Below are positions 49,728-64,000 of a DNA stretch of 64,000 nucleotides, piece by piece. The number at the start of each line of letters is the position of its first letter. Positions within the stretch are counted from its first letter, which is position 1. The stretch is from the NCBI GenBank assembly GCA_005281725.1, contig SSBO01000009.1, positions 8,697,831 to 8,761,830 of the forward strand. Direction: 5' to 3'. The translations under genes were made by a program, and so were the position numbers. The stretch comes from Wuchereria bancrofti (taxonomy: Eukaryota > Nematoda > Chromadorea > Rhabditida > Onchocercidae). The notes under the pieces were generated by a model. That model did not search any database and was not told the DNA's origin. It worked only from the letters and a program-made list of their open reading frames with translations.

Positions 49728-51953
49728 ATGAATGGAACGTATGAAGAACTTTGTGCTGAGGCATACCATTTACAAACGAATTTTTTTTTCCAATCGATTC
49801 AGTTTTTCTTCGTCGTTTTCACTATTACAGGAATCATTCTTATACTATATGTTTCTGTCAATATGATCACAAAGAAGGTCAAACTTTTGTACGAAGTTAA
49901 TTTTACACAGTTACTCATTTGATTACAATTCTTCAAATTTTCAAATGAATTTCTTTGAGTATTGTTAATTTGTAATTCATTCCTCATCCGATTAATCATG
50001 ACTCGGCTTAACTTTATAACTTTCAATTAATAATTTATTAGATTTCTTTTCGAAATTATCATTGCATTACCAATTGATTTAATGCCATAGCATAAAAAGA
50101 AAAAAAAATCAGCCACCTAAAAGTTTTAAATTGAGGTTTTCGTTTTTTTTTTTTCAGATATTTCATATAAATTTGAGAATTTTATTGATAAATTTGCTGG
50201 CTTTATTGCTTTTCCGGTCGTTTGTTACTCTTTTTCGATCCTCCTCTTTCATATCTCGTATGGTGGCTTACAAGGTTGCATTTATCTCGATGTGTTTCAA
50301 TTAAACGAACCAAATTTTGCATTTATGTCTTCTTCAGTTGAGATTCTGTGACAAATTGGTTCTGTAAACAAATTTCAATATAAGTTCCAAGCGAGTAATC
50401 GATTAGCTAAAACTCATATCAGCCCCACAAATTTTAGGATCCATGTCTCTTTTTGATGAATTCTATTAAATGCTCCATTCTGAGCAGTTTTGGATCAGCA
50501 CCTGTCAAATGTCTTGCCTATGCATTCATTGCAATTACAATTGAACGATTTCTTGCTATGTGCTTCTACCAACGTTATGAAAAATGGAAATATCCAGTTG
50601 CCCTTGCTTTTATACCGCTTACGGTATATTTTCCAAGCTTTCATACTGAAATTTGTAAAGTTTTTAACCTTTTAAAATGAACCATTTAAGTTGATAAATT
50701 ATGCATAGATTCTGTGAAAAACTATTAATTTGCTGAATAAGATAACATAAAGAAATGAATTGCATTTCAAAAAAGATTACCAAATGTGTCAGTGGAATGG
50801 AAAATAAGTGAAATCCCAGAATAGACATTGAATTGAAAAATTAATCTTTTTTTTTTTCAGTGGTTCGAATTTGCAATGGAAATGAAGAGTACAGCGTTAA
50901 AATTTCACAAACTGATGACACTCTACGAAAGTCAGAAGAAGTATAAAAGTTACTGCTCATCGATCACCAGCAACCCTATTCCATATCTGAAATTGGTGTT
51001 GGAAATACCAGTATTAATCGGCATATTATTTTTGCTTCTTTTAACACGTATCATCAGCAAAAGAAAAATGATGTTAGAATTATTTTTACGGAATTGAAAT
51101 CTAAACTGTTACCTAATCAACCATGTAGAAGGAATGTATAATGTAACAAATTTGACTTTTTCCAAGTTTGCTTATAATTACGAATTTGTAACTTAGTGGT
51201 TTATATCTTCTTTGCACATAATATCTTTTAATTTAGACTTCAAATGCGAGCATCAGTTGACACGTTATCATCACGTTATCAAATTTGGGAAAATATGAAA
51301 ACGTCGAAGACGATGTTTATAGCAACTATAATGTTTATCATAAGTTCCTCTTTCAATCTGTCCGGAACACTACTCTTGATGTATTTTCCTCCGTCTGACT
51401 TCTTGAATTTTGCAGTTTTCAAAGTAAATAATTGCTGGATATTACAGTTAGAGTTACAAAATTGTCCCTATCATTTGTATAAATTTGTAAAATATTCTAC
51501 ACTAATGTTTAGAGGATTATAATATCTCGTGTAATTGACAGTGGCTACTTATATTTAAAAAAAAAATTCAAAAAAAAATGATGTTAAAAAGGGTCGTTTT
51601 TACAAAGAAAAAAGCAAAACATAGACCACAAGAAATAATTTAATGTAATAAATGCCATTTTCACTAAATTCAATTTGAGCTATTTTTTATGGTTAGAATA
51701 TCTGTCATTGTATTATGACACTGTCATGTAATTACAGGAAATCAAAAGCCTTGCACTTACAGTGTTTATCAATGCCATATCGATTTTGTTCATCATCCGA
51801 GTGGAACAGATGCATAATAAGACAATTAAACGGTTACTTAATTTTGGATGCTGCCCGTCTAACAAAGTGGGAGAACAGACGAACCAGCCTTTGTCAGGTC
51901 GACAACACATCGAAATTATCGAGCAAATGTGGGAAAAAGAAATTCGCAAATGA
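49728..51953 (+). CDS. nematode chemoreceptor, Sra superfamily-like 7TM protein (355 aa)
   Basis: Predicted seven-transmembrane serpentine receptor, probably chemosensory. Exons: 49728-49877, 50158-50274, 50438-50623, 50861-51072, 51237-51423, 51738-51953; GT-AG and phase-consistent, 1068 nt with stop. ATG 49728 gives MNGTYEELC, an extracellular N terminus with a glycosylation sequon, and follows TTTTGCTGAAG. TM1 is FFFVVFTITGIILILYVSV. Exon 2 starts IFHINLRILLINLLALL (TM2), a spacing typical of Sra/Srab/Sre receptors. Exon 3 starts DPCLFLMNSIKC and has TM3 ending ITIERFLAMCFYQRYEKW, the superfamily ER-x-YE signature. TM5 is in exon 4, TM6 in exon 5 after LSSRYQIWENMKTSK, and TM7 in exon 6, with a Cys-containing tail. 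TM4 looks short, so a small exon between 50623 and 50861 may have been missed. The exact subfamily is not resolved. Confidence 0.82.
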
Positions 51954-52172
51954 TATTTTGAGCTGTCAAAAAATTTCAACAGTTGACAATATTTGGTTGT
52001 TAGTAATGCTCCACTGAATTGTAAAATTTTCGAATGTTCAATCATTAAATCAAATTTAATTAATATGAGAGAAAGTAGCAATGCTTCAACAAAACTTTTG
52101 TCTTTCCCGTATTTTATCATTTCATTGAAATAATTCTCATTCTTTCCAATGCAGAAGTTATTCTTCGCTTTG

Positions 52173-52178
52173 AATAAA
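52173..52178 (+). promoter_or_regulatory. candidate poly(A) signal for the chemoreceptor gene
   Basis: A perfect AATAAA lies 220 bases past the stop codon of the receptor gene. Confidence 0.35.
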
Positions 52179-53229
52179 ATTATTGCATAATATTGGACGT
52201 GCAATTTTAATATTAGATATTGCTTTCAATAACTAAAATATTTCGCATTAACTTTAACTCTTTCATTTATTGATCCTTAATTAATATTTAACTCTATTAC
52301 TCTAATTTGCCTTTGGTTGTAAATTAATCAATTTTAGTTGTGAGCAAATTTTCAGAAGCATTTAAAATAATAGCTATGGATTTCAAATCACAAAGCAAAG
52401 ATTTAATCTGGCTATCTCTCCTGCATTAGCAGTTAATAAGCCTATTAACAAATGCTTGTCGCTTGGTATCGGTTTTTCATAAAATTTGAGTGTATCAGTG
52501 CTTTCTTATAAATTTTTCCCAATTTACAGCGAAAATCTTACAGGCTAATACCCGGAAATTTTTGCATTATTATTCATTCGGAATGTAAGCAGTGAGTGGT
52601 TTCTTGAATTTCTCTGAAAGGTTGCATGCACTGGCGGTAAAACGATAGTTGGAGTGGCGGTAATTTTTCATTGGTAAAATGCGAGCATCTTTTTTTTTTG
52701 AACTATTACCTACTTTTTTGTGTTCTTAATTTTTGTTTCTTGCTTTGTACGGTAATACCGTTTGTTTTTTCGTACTTTCTTCACTTTTCAAAAATCTCGA
52801 TTGATCATTTCAACTTTACGATGTAAAGTTGCGTTAACATATGATATGATAATTTATGTCACCGAATTTATGTTCCTGAATTAACTCTTGCGCTTTTTTT
52901 CCTGATTTACCAACTGCTCTTTTCTGCTTTACTTCTCTTTTGAAATTGACTTATATTTCGTTTTGCAAAAACTTTGGTCAAAACTTTTTAAATTTAAAGT
53001 TTCAATATCATACCTTCATCACCCATTGCCACCGTTATCGTTTTTTATTGCAATATACAGATTCGTTTTGTCCGGCAATAAGGTTAGTGAAAAAATAAAT
53101 GGGTTATTTTTTTTGTCAAAAACATGCAAAAATTGTTCCCGGTTTCTTTTCATTAGCAAATCAACAATCGTTTTGAAGTCTCAACTATCTAAAAAAGGTG
53201 TGTTGTCAACTTCCTTGAAAACTTTCGTG

Positions 53230-53262
53230 ATGAAAATAATTGGCTGGTTGTTTAGCCCCGAG
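53230..53262 (+). other. possible alternative first exon of pak-2
   Basis: ATG plus ten codons (MKIIGWLFSPE) ends at a strong GTAAGC donor in phase 0. Splicing to the acceptor at 55645-55646 would read through AAA into the pak-2 ATG in frame. Only donor and phase support it. Confidence 0.2.
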
Positions 53263-55051
53263 GTAAGCAACCTTGCGGTTACATCCAAGCAAAATTTTAA
53301 AATAAAATCGTTTCTTTTTTTTTTGTTTGATTAAATTGCGCACCATTTTATTCTTCTTTAATTCCTCAAACTATCATTTTCAGTGCATAATGAACGAATT
53401 AAATTTGGAAAATATTATATTCTATTTACGAATTTTTTTTTAATACTCGATTTTCTAGTTATCCAAATTTGTACATTATACATTTTTAGGATTTCAATTG
53501 ATTCTTTACTGCTATCAATGTAATCAGTATCGAACAAACAAAAATTCGAAATTATTCCTTCCTGTGATCCAGTTAATTGAAAGGAATTTTAAAATTTGAA
53601 TTTTAAATAAACCATTTATACAAATAAGCTAGAAAATCAATTTTTCTTTCAAGACATCGTTATCGTCTATCAATAGTATCATCAATTGTTAATAGCTAAT
53701 TTCCAATCATTAATTATTAATAATTAACTTTCCATTTCGTCTAATAATCATTAATAATTACTAATATCACTTCCTTTTTCTTCTTTCTCGAAATCTAGAA
53801 AAAATTTTCTCATTAGCTTTTGCTGTATATTACAATCCTTTGCATTAATCATTAATATTAATGGGAGCTTATTACGCATAAGAAAATCTCCTGTTTTTAT
53901 TTTTTCTTTTCGAAATGAAAATTTGTAGTTGCTTCAAATGTATTATTATTCATTCTCTTTTGTTTTTGATAAAAAGAAAATAACCCATTTGTTTTTTTAT
54001 TAACCTTATTGACGGACAGAATGAATCTGTTTATTGCAATAAAAAATATTATTTTTAAAACTTTACTTTAGGTTAATTGCTTTGTATACATATATAGATT
54101 AATTGCTTTTTAGATTTTTATGATCCAAGTTGTTTGATGTTCTGTCTATTAAATTTAATGTTTATTGTAATATTTATTAAACTAATTTTTTTTTTCACAT
54201 ATTAAAACAAAGAAAAATCCTAACAGTGGTCTTTTTACATAAATTTCAACAAAAACAAACTCATTAATATCGAACAGTATTTCAAATTTAAATTTTATAT
54301 TAGTATTAATTGCTGTTAGTACCATTGACGTCATTGAAATATTTCCTCTACTTTTTTCCTTTTTTTTCTAGCATTTTTAAATAGCTCCGAGAAATTAAAT
54401 AAAACAAATTCTTATGGATAAAAACAAATTGCCAACTTACGTAAAAAAAAAGTAAAAAAATGCACTGAAATCGAGGAAATTTATAAAAATTTGTCAATGA
54501 ATTAATTCTTATATTTATTGTCACATGAAATAATTTAGTTTTGCAATACCTATCCGGTTGCTAATATTAAAATAATCCTCAAATATACTGTATTTTCATA
54601 TGTACTGTACTACTACAATGTTTAATAGCTGATTGATTTTATCAGCAACAAACAAATATAAAATATTAATTTTTCATTTCCATATTGACTAAAATAAATA
54701 ATGATAATTTTATCAACAAGAGAAAGTTTTTAGTTTTTAAAGATAATTTTACCAACAAACGAAAGAGAAATGAAACGAAACATTTTGAATTTTAAAGCTA
54801 AATTCTAAGTCAAAAAAGAAGGGAAGAAAAGAAAGAAACTAAGAAATTTTTGGAGGAAGAAAAAGAAAAATATTGTTAAACTTTTTCATTAATGGCGAAT
54901 TAAAAGTAAGAAATAAAAAAATAATTTAAAATTGTAACGAAACAGAGGTTTTTTTAAAGTTAAATTCCATTTATTCTTAATAAAATTTTGTAAATTTACC
55001 CATGTAATCATAAAAAAAGAAAATTGCTTGTTAATTAGATGATAGTCCCTA

Positions 55052-55073
55052 AGTCCTCTTATAAGCGAGGACT
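55052..55073. other. perfect 7-bp inverted repeat (hairpin)
   Basis: AGTCCTC and GAGGACT flank an 8-base loop about 580 bases upstream of the kinase start. It stands out from AT-rich surroundings; function unknown. Confidence 0.4.
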
Positions 55074-55649
55074 ACAAAGCTAGTCTGAAATATCATAGAA
55101 GTCATTGAGATCGGCATATTTCATATCGCTCCGCGCAATCTTCATTGGGAAGTTTAGCGATTAACAGATTCAAGTCTGGGAGTTCTCGGGACTTTTGCGT
55201 AATAATGAATTACATTTGCTAACGATAATACCTTTTTTTTTCTCGCAGGAAAGACGTATATGAAAATATTACGGTAAAATTAAAGAAAGAAGTGTCGCTT
55301 CATACGGCTTACCAGATGTTTCATGCCGCGGGTTAATTAGTACGGTTATTATTGTCATTTTGTTGTTAATTGTTAACAGTGAGTTTTATTTCACTATTTT
55401 TAGGCATGAAATGATCGATTTAGTTTAAATAATTGGGAACGAAGAGATTTTATTGGAGGACAGGTGTGTTACATTAACGAAGAGGAAGGATAAGCACGAA
55501 TACAAAAAGATCAACTTCGAAGACTCTTCTTAAATGAATGATAAATTATATTGGTATGTTAGGTCGTTCTTTGCATGATTTTCTTACTTTTCAAAAGTTC
55601 AGTGAATTGTATAATGCCAGATATTAGTTTTATTTTCATCTTTCAGAAA

Positions 55650-59692
<4,043 letters not shown>

Positions 59693-60649
59693 GTCCACGC
59701 GGAAAGATTTACGTACTTTTTTTTCTTTTCCTTTCTAGTCATAAAGTGAATTTTTTTTGTATAATATGTAACCGATTCATAAATTTTACTGGCTTACGTG
59801 ATTTAAGTTTGATTATATTATATCTAGAAAAATCAAGCATAGGATTCTTTCTAGTGACACATTTCTCCAAGAAAAAAAACGATGCATCAAGTAATTTGCA
59901 TCGACCATGAAGGCTCGTTGTTTACCATATAGTAAAAAAAATATGTGAGTTTGCACATCAATGTCCAATTGTTCTTTTATCAGTATTTCGGAGTCACGTG
60001 TACAAAGGACATTTGATCAGATGTAATGTTTTACGCCCTCTAAGGTTTGAACAGTGATTGGTTTGAATTAATTTTTGATCTATTTCATATTATATTTTTT
60101 CTGATATATTTATAATATTATCCTACTCTATTAATTATTAGGTTTATTTTTTGACTTGTCATTCGTTAATCAATTACAGTGTTAAGTAGAAAAGTTTTTA
60201 TTTGTAATATGAAGTATCACTTATGTTCATAATTTATAAATTGCTCTTCTCTTAAGCATTCTATTTCTCGTCTTTCTGTAAATTATATTTCCAAGCTATT
60301 TTATACTACCAGCATTTTGATATTTCCATTGTTCTGTACTCATATGTCTGATTTCGATTTTTACCTCTTTTTCATATTATATTTTTTAAATATATTTATA
60401 GTATTATTCTACTTCCTTTCTTTTCCTTCAAGTGCTGCATTATTTTGCTACCTTTTTCTCCGTTTTCTTGCCTTAACGAAGTGCATTTACTTGTCTTTTT
60501 ATATGCATTAGTTTTAAGTAAATTTTTTATGCTCATGTGGAAATACTTGTGTGACTGTAGAGGACATATTTGTCCGTTACAACATTTGGAACTAGAACAT
60601 CATCGGGAACTATAAAGAATACTCATACACTACAGAATTGATTATATTA
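59693..60649. other. pak-2 3' flank, no gene
   Basis: AT-rich non-coding DNA with T-rich open frames only. I could not single out the poly(A) signal of pak-2. Confidence 0.5.
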
Positions 60650-62060
60650 GTAGAATAAGGTTAGAGGAGATATATCTGGAAATGCATCAAGACGAAAATG
60701 GCAATGACTACTCAATGAACTAATAGAAAGAAAAGTGGAAATTAGAGATTGGAATCGAAGAATTGATGACAAGACAAAGAGAAGCACTGAATGCTTTTCA
60801 AAGGTCTATACAATAACTAAAGATGAAAAAGAAAAATGTGCCGTAAGTTGGTCGTGGAAAAATAAAGATGTTGTTCCGTGCCAGCAAAACGATATGGTCT
60901 AGCTCAAGAACGGTTGAAATCATAGTGAAAAGAACGTCTAAATGATTACGATGAATATTTGAAAGATTTATTTCAAGATGAAGTTATTGAAAAGATGAAG
61001 AAAGAAGAGTGTGAGGGACGAGCATTCCTACCTTCTGCACTAGGTTGTGTGATAAACCCGTAGAAAACTACCTGTGAGTATTATTTGATACAGCGGCAAA
61101 AATGTACATAGAGTGCCAGTCATGTTGCATTATTGGTAGGAATAATATTATATATTTCTAGAAGAAAAACATTCCTAGAAGTAATCTCTATAAGGATAAT
61201 ATGGATGTCAAATTCATGCGGTTGGAAGATATCGGAGAAGAAACGACAACGGAAGACATTACTATCTGCAGATTTCAGAGTACCGTTCAGAATAATATCT
61301 TCCTGATTTTAACTCTTTAAAGTCTGCTTAGCAGCCTTAGTTATATTTGAAATAGGAATATCTATGTTGATGATTTTAATGCTAACAGCGGAGAATGTAG
61401 AAATTAGAAAGGCGATAGAAGCAAAATTCTGTTTGTAAAAGCAAAAATGAATTTGAGAGAATTTTATACAAACTTCGACATTAATGAGAAATCAGTCAGC
61501 AGAAAGAATTAGAATTTATTATAAAATTTCTAGGCATTAAGTGGAATAAAAAGAGAGATCTATTCCAGTGGCGATGGAACATGGCTAAAGAAAGCTTTCA
61601 ATTAAAACGCCAGATGTTCAATTTTTAACCTCAATTTTTGATCCGTTAGGACTCATTAATGTCGAAGTTCTTATGAACTTTTCCTAGTTAATGATAAAGT
61701 CCTTGTAGTTGGTTGGTTGACGTAAACAAATAGTCAAAAAAAACTCTATTGTTCGACGTTAGGATTATTGCACAGTATCAAATTATATCATGGACGGTTT
61801 ATAGTAGAGAAATGTGGTTGTAGGTCAAAGATTACTTCGGTAGAGTGGGAGTACTAAGACGAGTCGAATCGAAACTTTTTATTGCTAAAGACTGACCACA
61901 GACAATGGGTTTTATTTCTTATGTAGTGGACTCTGATTTCCAACAGATCTTTAGATGATAGATTATTGAACGTAATGACATTCTTAGAGTATTTCATCAA
62001 TGCGTTAGGATTCATTGTGGTTTAGAAGTGTTTGGTGATTATTTGTGACACAAATTAAAA
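60650..62060 (+). mobile_element. degenerate BEL/Pao retrotransposon pol fragment
   Basis: Short translated pieces in shifting frames follow the order of BEL/Pao pol. Around 60830-60910 there is a pre-RT stretch with SWSWKNKDVVP and then a QERLKS-like piece. At about 61020-61110 an FxLPH-like block is followed by VINP-KTTCEYYL. At 61255-61310 come ITI-RF and the RVPF-IISS-FL region of the reverse transcriptase. At 61355-61380 is the NIYVDD catalytic box with LTAENVE, then AKMNLREF near 61440. KFLGIKWN lies at 61525-61550, and LTSIFDPLGLIN near 61630-61660. Many stops and frameshifts interrupt it, so it is inactive. No LTRs were identified at its ends. It lies on the same strand as, and downstream of, pak-2. 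Confidence 0.8.
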
Positions 62061-62689
62061 TGAACAATCGTTGGTCATTAGCGTATACACTTCTATCTTA
62101 TAGAATTAAACAAATTTTTTGACATATTGAAATCGCTTCTGTTTTTCCTTTAGTTTTTGTTTGCCATGTAAGCCATTTAAGCTACGCAGAATCACTGAAG
62201 ACAAATACGAAAACTCGACATATACAATTTTTATGTCTTTAAAAGAAATTATTTCCCACTATTCTTCACTAATTTATTAATTTATTGTACTATTTTGGCT
62301 TTCTTGTAGAAGCAAATAATTTTTGCATTATTTAATGCTGAAAATGATTAACTGAAGAGTATTATACAAAAAGCACTCCTTTTTTGCTTTTATGACCAAA
62401 CTACAGTTGTCATAGTATATTTCCAATATTTATAATATTAGGATTAAACCGATTTTTGGTTGGTCTACTCATAGTTAAAGTTTCTCATCAATTATGTAAG
62501 GTTGAGATACTGTGATATTACATGAAACTATTGTGCTGAAAGTGTTGAACCAAAAATGATATTAAAAAACAAATTAAGTTTACAAATGATATCTTTGCAG
62601 TTATGGAATAAAACTTATTGTTAATTGTTGCATCAAAATTTATTGCTCAGTTCCAATAGCATCAACTTAAATTTAAAGTAAAATAAACA
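62061..62689. other. intergenic, no gene seen
   Basis: Non-coding sequence between the retroelement remnant and the inverted duplication. Confidence 0.5.
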
Positions 62690-63392
62690 CACGTGAAAAT
62701 CATATTCAAATATAATTTTGCTTTCATCAAAATTTCTGCATCGAAAAAATCCCGTTGTTCCACAGATTGTTTATTTTTTTCCATTGTAAAATTTAATTTC
62801 TGTTACAGAAAAGTTAGTGGTTGTTTGGATCAGCTCGATACCATGGTTAGAAATTAATGAAACAAGAAATCAATGAACAAGTTCATGTGGAAATTTTGAA
62901 AAAAATTGTAAATTGCCGCGTGTCGACATGTTGATTTAGAGAAAATGAAAATATACAAGTCAGAAAACCCACAAGAAAAAAGAATTATTTATTGTTGATG
63001 CCTGGTTGTTTAAGAAATGATTATTTCTGGAACTGAAGCAAATAATCCAATTGTTGTTTTAAATTCTTGAGAAGACTTTGTTTGGCTTTCAGAATTTCTT
63101 CAAAGATAGGCTGTTGTTTTTGGAGAAACTGCTGAAGTGAAGGCTGCATCTGCTGTAGTTTTTGGAGAAGTTGTTGTTGTTGTTGCACAAGTTGTTGAAA
63201 TTGAGCTTGTGATTGCTGAAGTTGTTGAAGGAGATTAGGTATTTGTTGAGGTTGTTGGAGCATTTGTAGTAGTTGTTGTTGTTGTTCCATAAGCTTCACA
63301 AGAAGTTGCTGTTGCTGAAGGAGTTGCTGAATACGAGATTGCTGCTGTTGGTATTGTTGAAGAAGAAATTGTTGCTCTTCTAAAAGTCGTTG
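62690..63392 (-). repeat. right arm of the inverted segmental duplication
   Basis: The reverse complement of this block is collinear with 28741-29480 through the Gln-rich C terminus, its stop region and about 330 bp of 3' flank. About 33 kb lies between the arms, holding the acyltransferase, chemoreceptor and kinase genes. Confidence 0.8.
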
Positions 63393-64000
63393 AAGAAATG
63401 ATTGCTGTTTTTGAAGTAATTGGTGGTAAGAAAACTGTTGTTGTAGCAGTAGAAGCTGCTGAAGTAGCTTCATTTGATGTTGAAATTGTTGGAAAAGTAG
63501 TTGCCTCTGTTGTTGAAGTTTTGTTAATAGAGTACGGTGTTGCTGAAGCAGCTGAAGACGTTGTTGTTGCCTCTGAATTTTGTCATAAAGATTATGTTGA
63601 TCTTGATGCTGAGATTGCTCGAGATTTTGTTGCAATTGTTTTCGAAGGGCAAGCGCTTGTTGCTCGAGAGTCGATGGCTGCTGTTGTTTTTGCTGGAGAG
63701 CAAGTAGTTGCTGCTGCAAAAATTGTTGAAGAATAGGCTGTTGTTCTTGAAATAATTGTTGTTGATGAGGCAGTTGTTGCAGTACAGATTGGAGAGTCTG
63801 TTGTCGCTGAAGAAGTTGCTGAAGAATAACGCGTTGTTGGTCTTGAAGTTGATTCAGAGATGGTTGTTGTTTTTGAAGTTGTTGAAGGATACTGCGCTGT
63901 TGTTGAAGAAGTTGTTGTTTATTTTCATAGCTATAATTCTGTTCAAGTTGTTGACTAAGTTGCTGTTGCTGTTGAAGAAGATCCTGAAGGAGCGACTGGT
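63021..64000 (-). CDS. Gln-rich coiled-coil-type protein, 5' end beyond the window
   Basis: An open frame of 325 codons runs from the window edge (first full codon 63996-63998) to a TAA at 63021-63023 with no interruption. About half the residues are glutamine, with leucine at short regular intervals (QQLLQ, LLQQL). Charged residues are sparse except near the C end, where KQQPIFEEILKAKQSLL appears. That pattern suggests an extended amphipathic or coiled-coil fibre; no catalytic or binding motif is visible. The frame contains no convincing ATG here, so the start and any signal peptide lie outside the window. Its C-terminal part is the paralogue of 28741-29110. The low-complexity opposite-strand frame at 63398-63736 is a shadow. 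Family and function are unknown to me. Confidence 0.7.
   Translation of the reverse strand, partial: QSLLQDLLQQQQQLSQQLEQNYSYENKQQLLQQQRSILQQLQKQQPSLNQLQDQQRVILQQLLQRQQTLQSVLQQLPHQQQLFQEQQPILQQFLQQQLLALQQKQQQPSTLEQQALALRKQLQQNLEQSQHQDQHNLYDKIQRQQQRLQLLQQHRTLLTKLQQQRQLLFQQFQHQMKLLQQLLLLQQQFSYHQLLQKQQSFLQRLLEEQQFLLQQYQQQQSRIQQLLQQQQLLVKLMEQQQQLLQMLQQPQQIPNLLQQLQQSQAQFQQLVQQQQQLLQKLQQMQPSLQQFLQKQQPIFEEILKAKQSLLKNLKQQLDYLLQFQK

Larger units (their letters stand above)
51954..55649. other. intergenic / possible 5' region of pak-2
   Basis: No independent gene is supported. The open frame at 52963-53334 is unrecognised, but its last part contains a possible small coding exon (53230-53262). From about 55020 composition is more mixed, consistent with promoter or 5' UTR of the kinase gene. 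Confidence 0.4.

Noticed and set aside
63398..63736. + strand ORF rich in Val/Ala/Glu
   Set aside because: Antisense shadow of the 325-codon Gln-rich frame on the minus strand.

Overview
The window reads as nematode nuclear DNA: very AT-rich, rich in poly-A/T, with short exons, clean GT-AG introns, and several genes whose first ATG sits directly behind a TTTCAG-type acceptor, as in trans-splicing. An exact copy of the 22-nt nematode SL1 leader lies at 35973-35994. AT content, intron density and gene content fit a clade III (spirurid/filarial-type) worm, but species is inference. None of the main genes is a single long ORF. I rebuilt them by hand from splice sites, and every junction below keeps reading phase.

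Layout. 1-10613: AT-rich intergenic DNA with simple repeats and a 24-N gap. 10614-20045 (+): muscarinic acetylcholine receptor gar-3, 12 exons, 600 aa, with tandem duplications in two introns, one repeating an exon-intron junction. 21871-23716 (+): a 149-aa secreted cystine-knot protein, the glycoprotein hormone beta-5 (GPB5/thyrostimulin beta) subunit, 4 exons. 27209-29110 (+): a signal-peptide exon followed by a Thr/Ser-rich mucin-like repeat exon that runs, at a single N, into a Gln-rich coiled-coil-type reading frame. 29500-36200: decayed retroelement-like territory with an LTR-like direct-repeat pair, a broken secretory ORF and the SL1 match. 38419-43909 (-): NRF-6-type membrane acyltransferase, 15 exons, 780 aa. 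47908-49040: large tandem duplication. 49728-51953 (+): seven-transmembrane chemoreceptor of the Sra superfamily, 6 exons, 355 aa. 55650-59692 (+): group II p21-activated kinase pak-2, 12 exons, 543 aa. 60650-62060 (+): degenerate BEL/Pao retrotransposon pol. 62690-64000 (-): a second, inverted copy of the Gln-rich gene, running off the window edge.

The genes do not form an obvious operon or pathway. Four concern signalling (acetylcholine receptor, peptide hormone subunit, chemoreceptor, Rho-GTPase effector kinase) and one lipid/acyl transfer at membranes. The least ordinary parts are the GPB5 hormone gene, the mucin/Gln-rich junction with its inverted partner 34 kb away, the SL1 match outside a recognisable SL RNA gene, and the repeated exon-4 junction inside gar-3.
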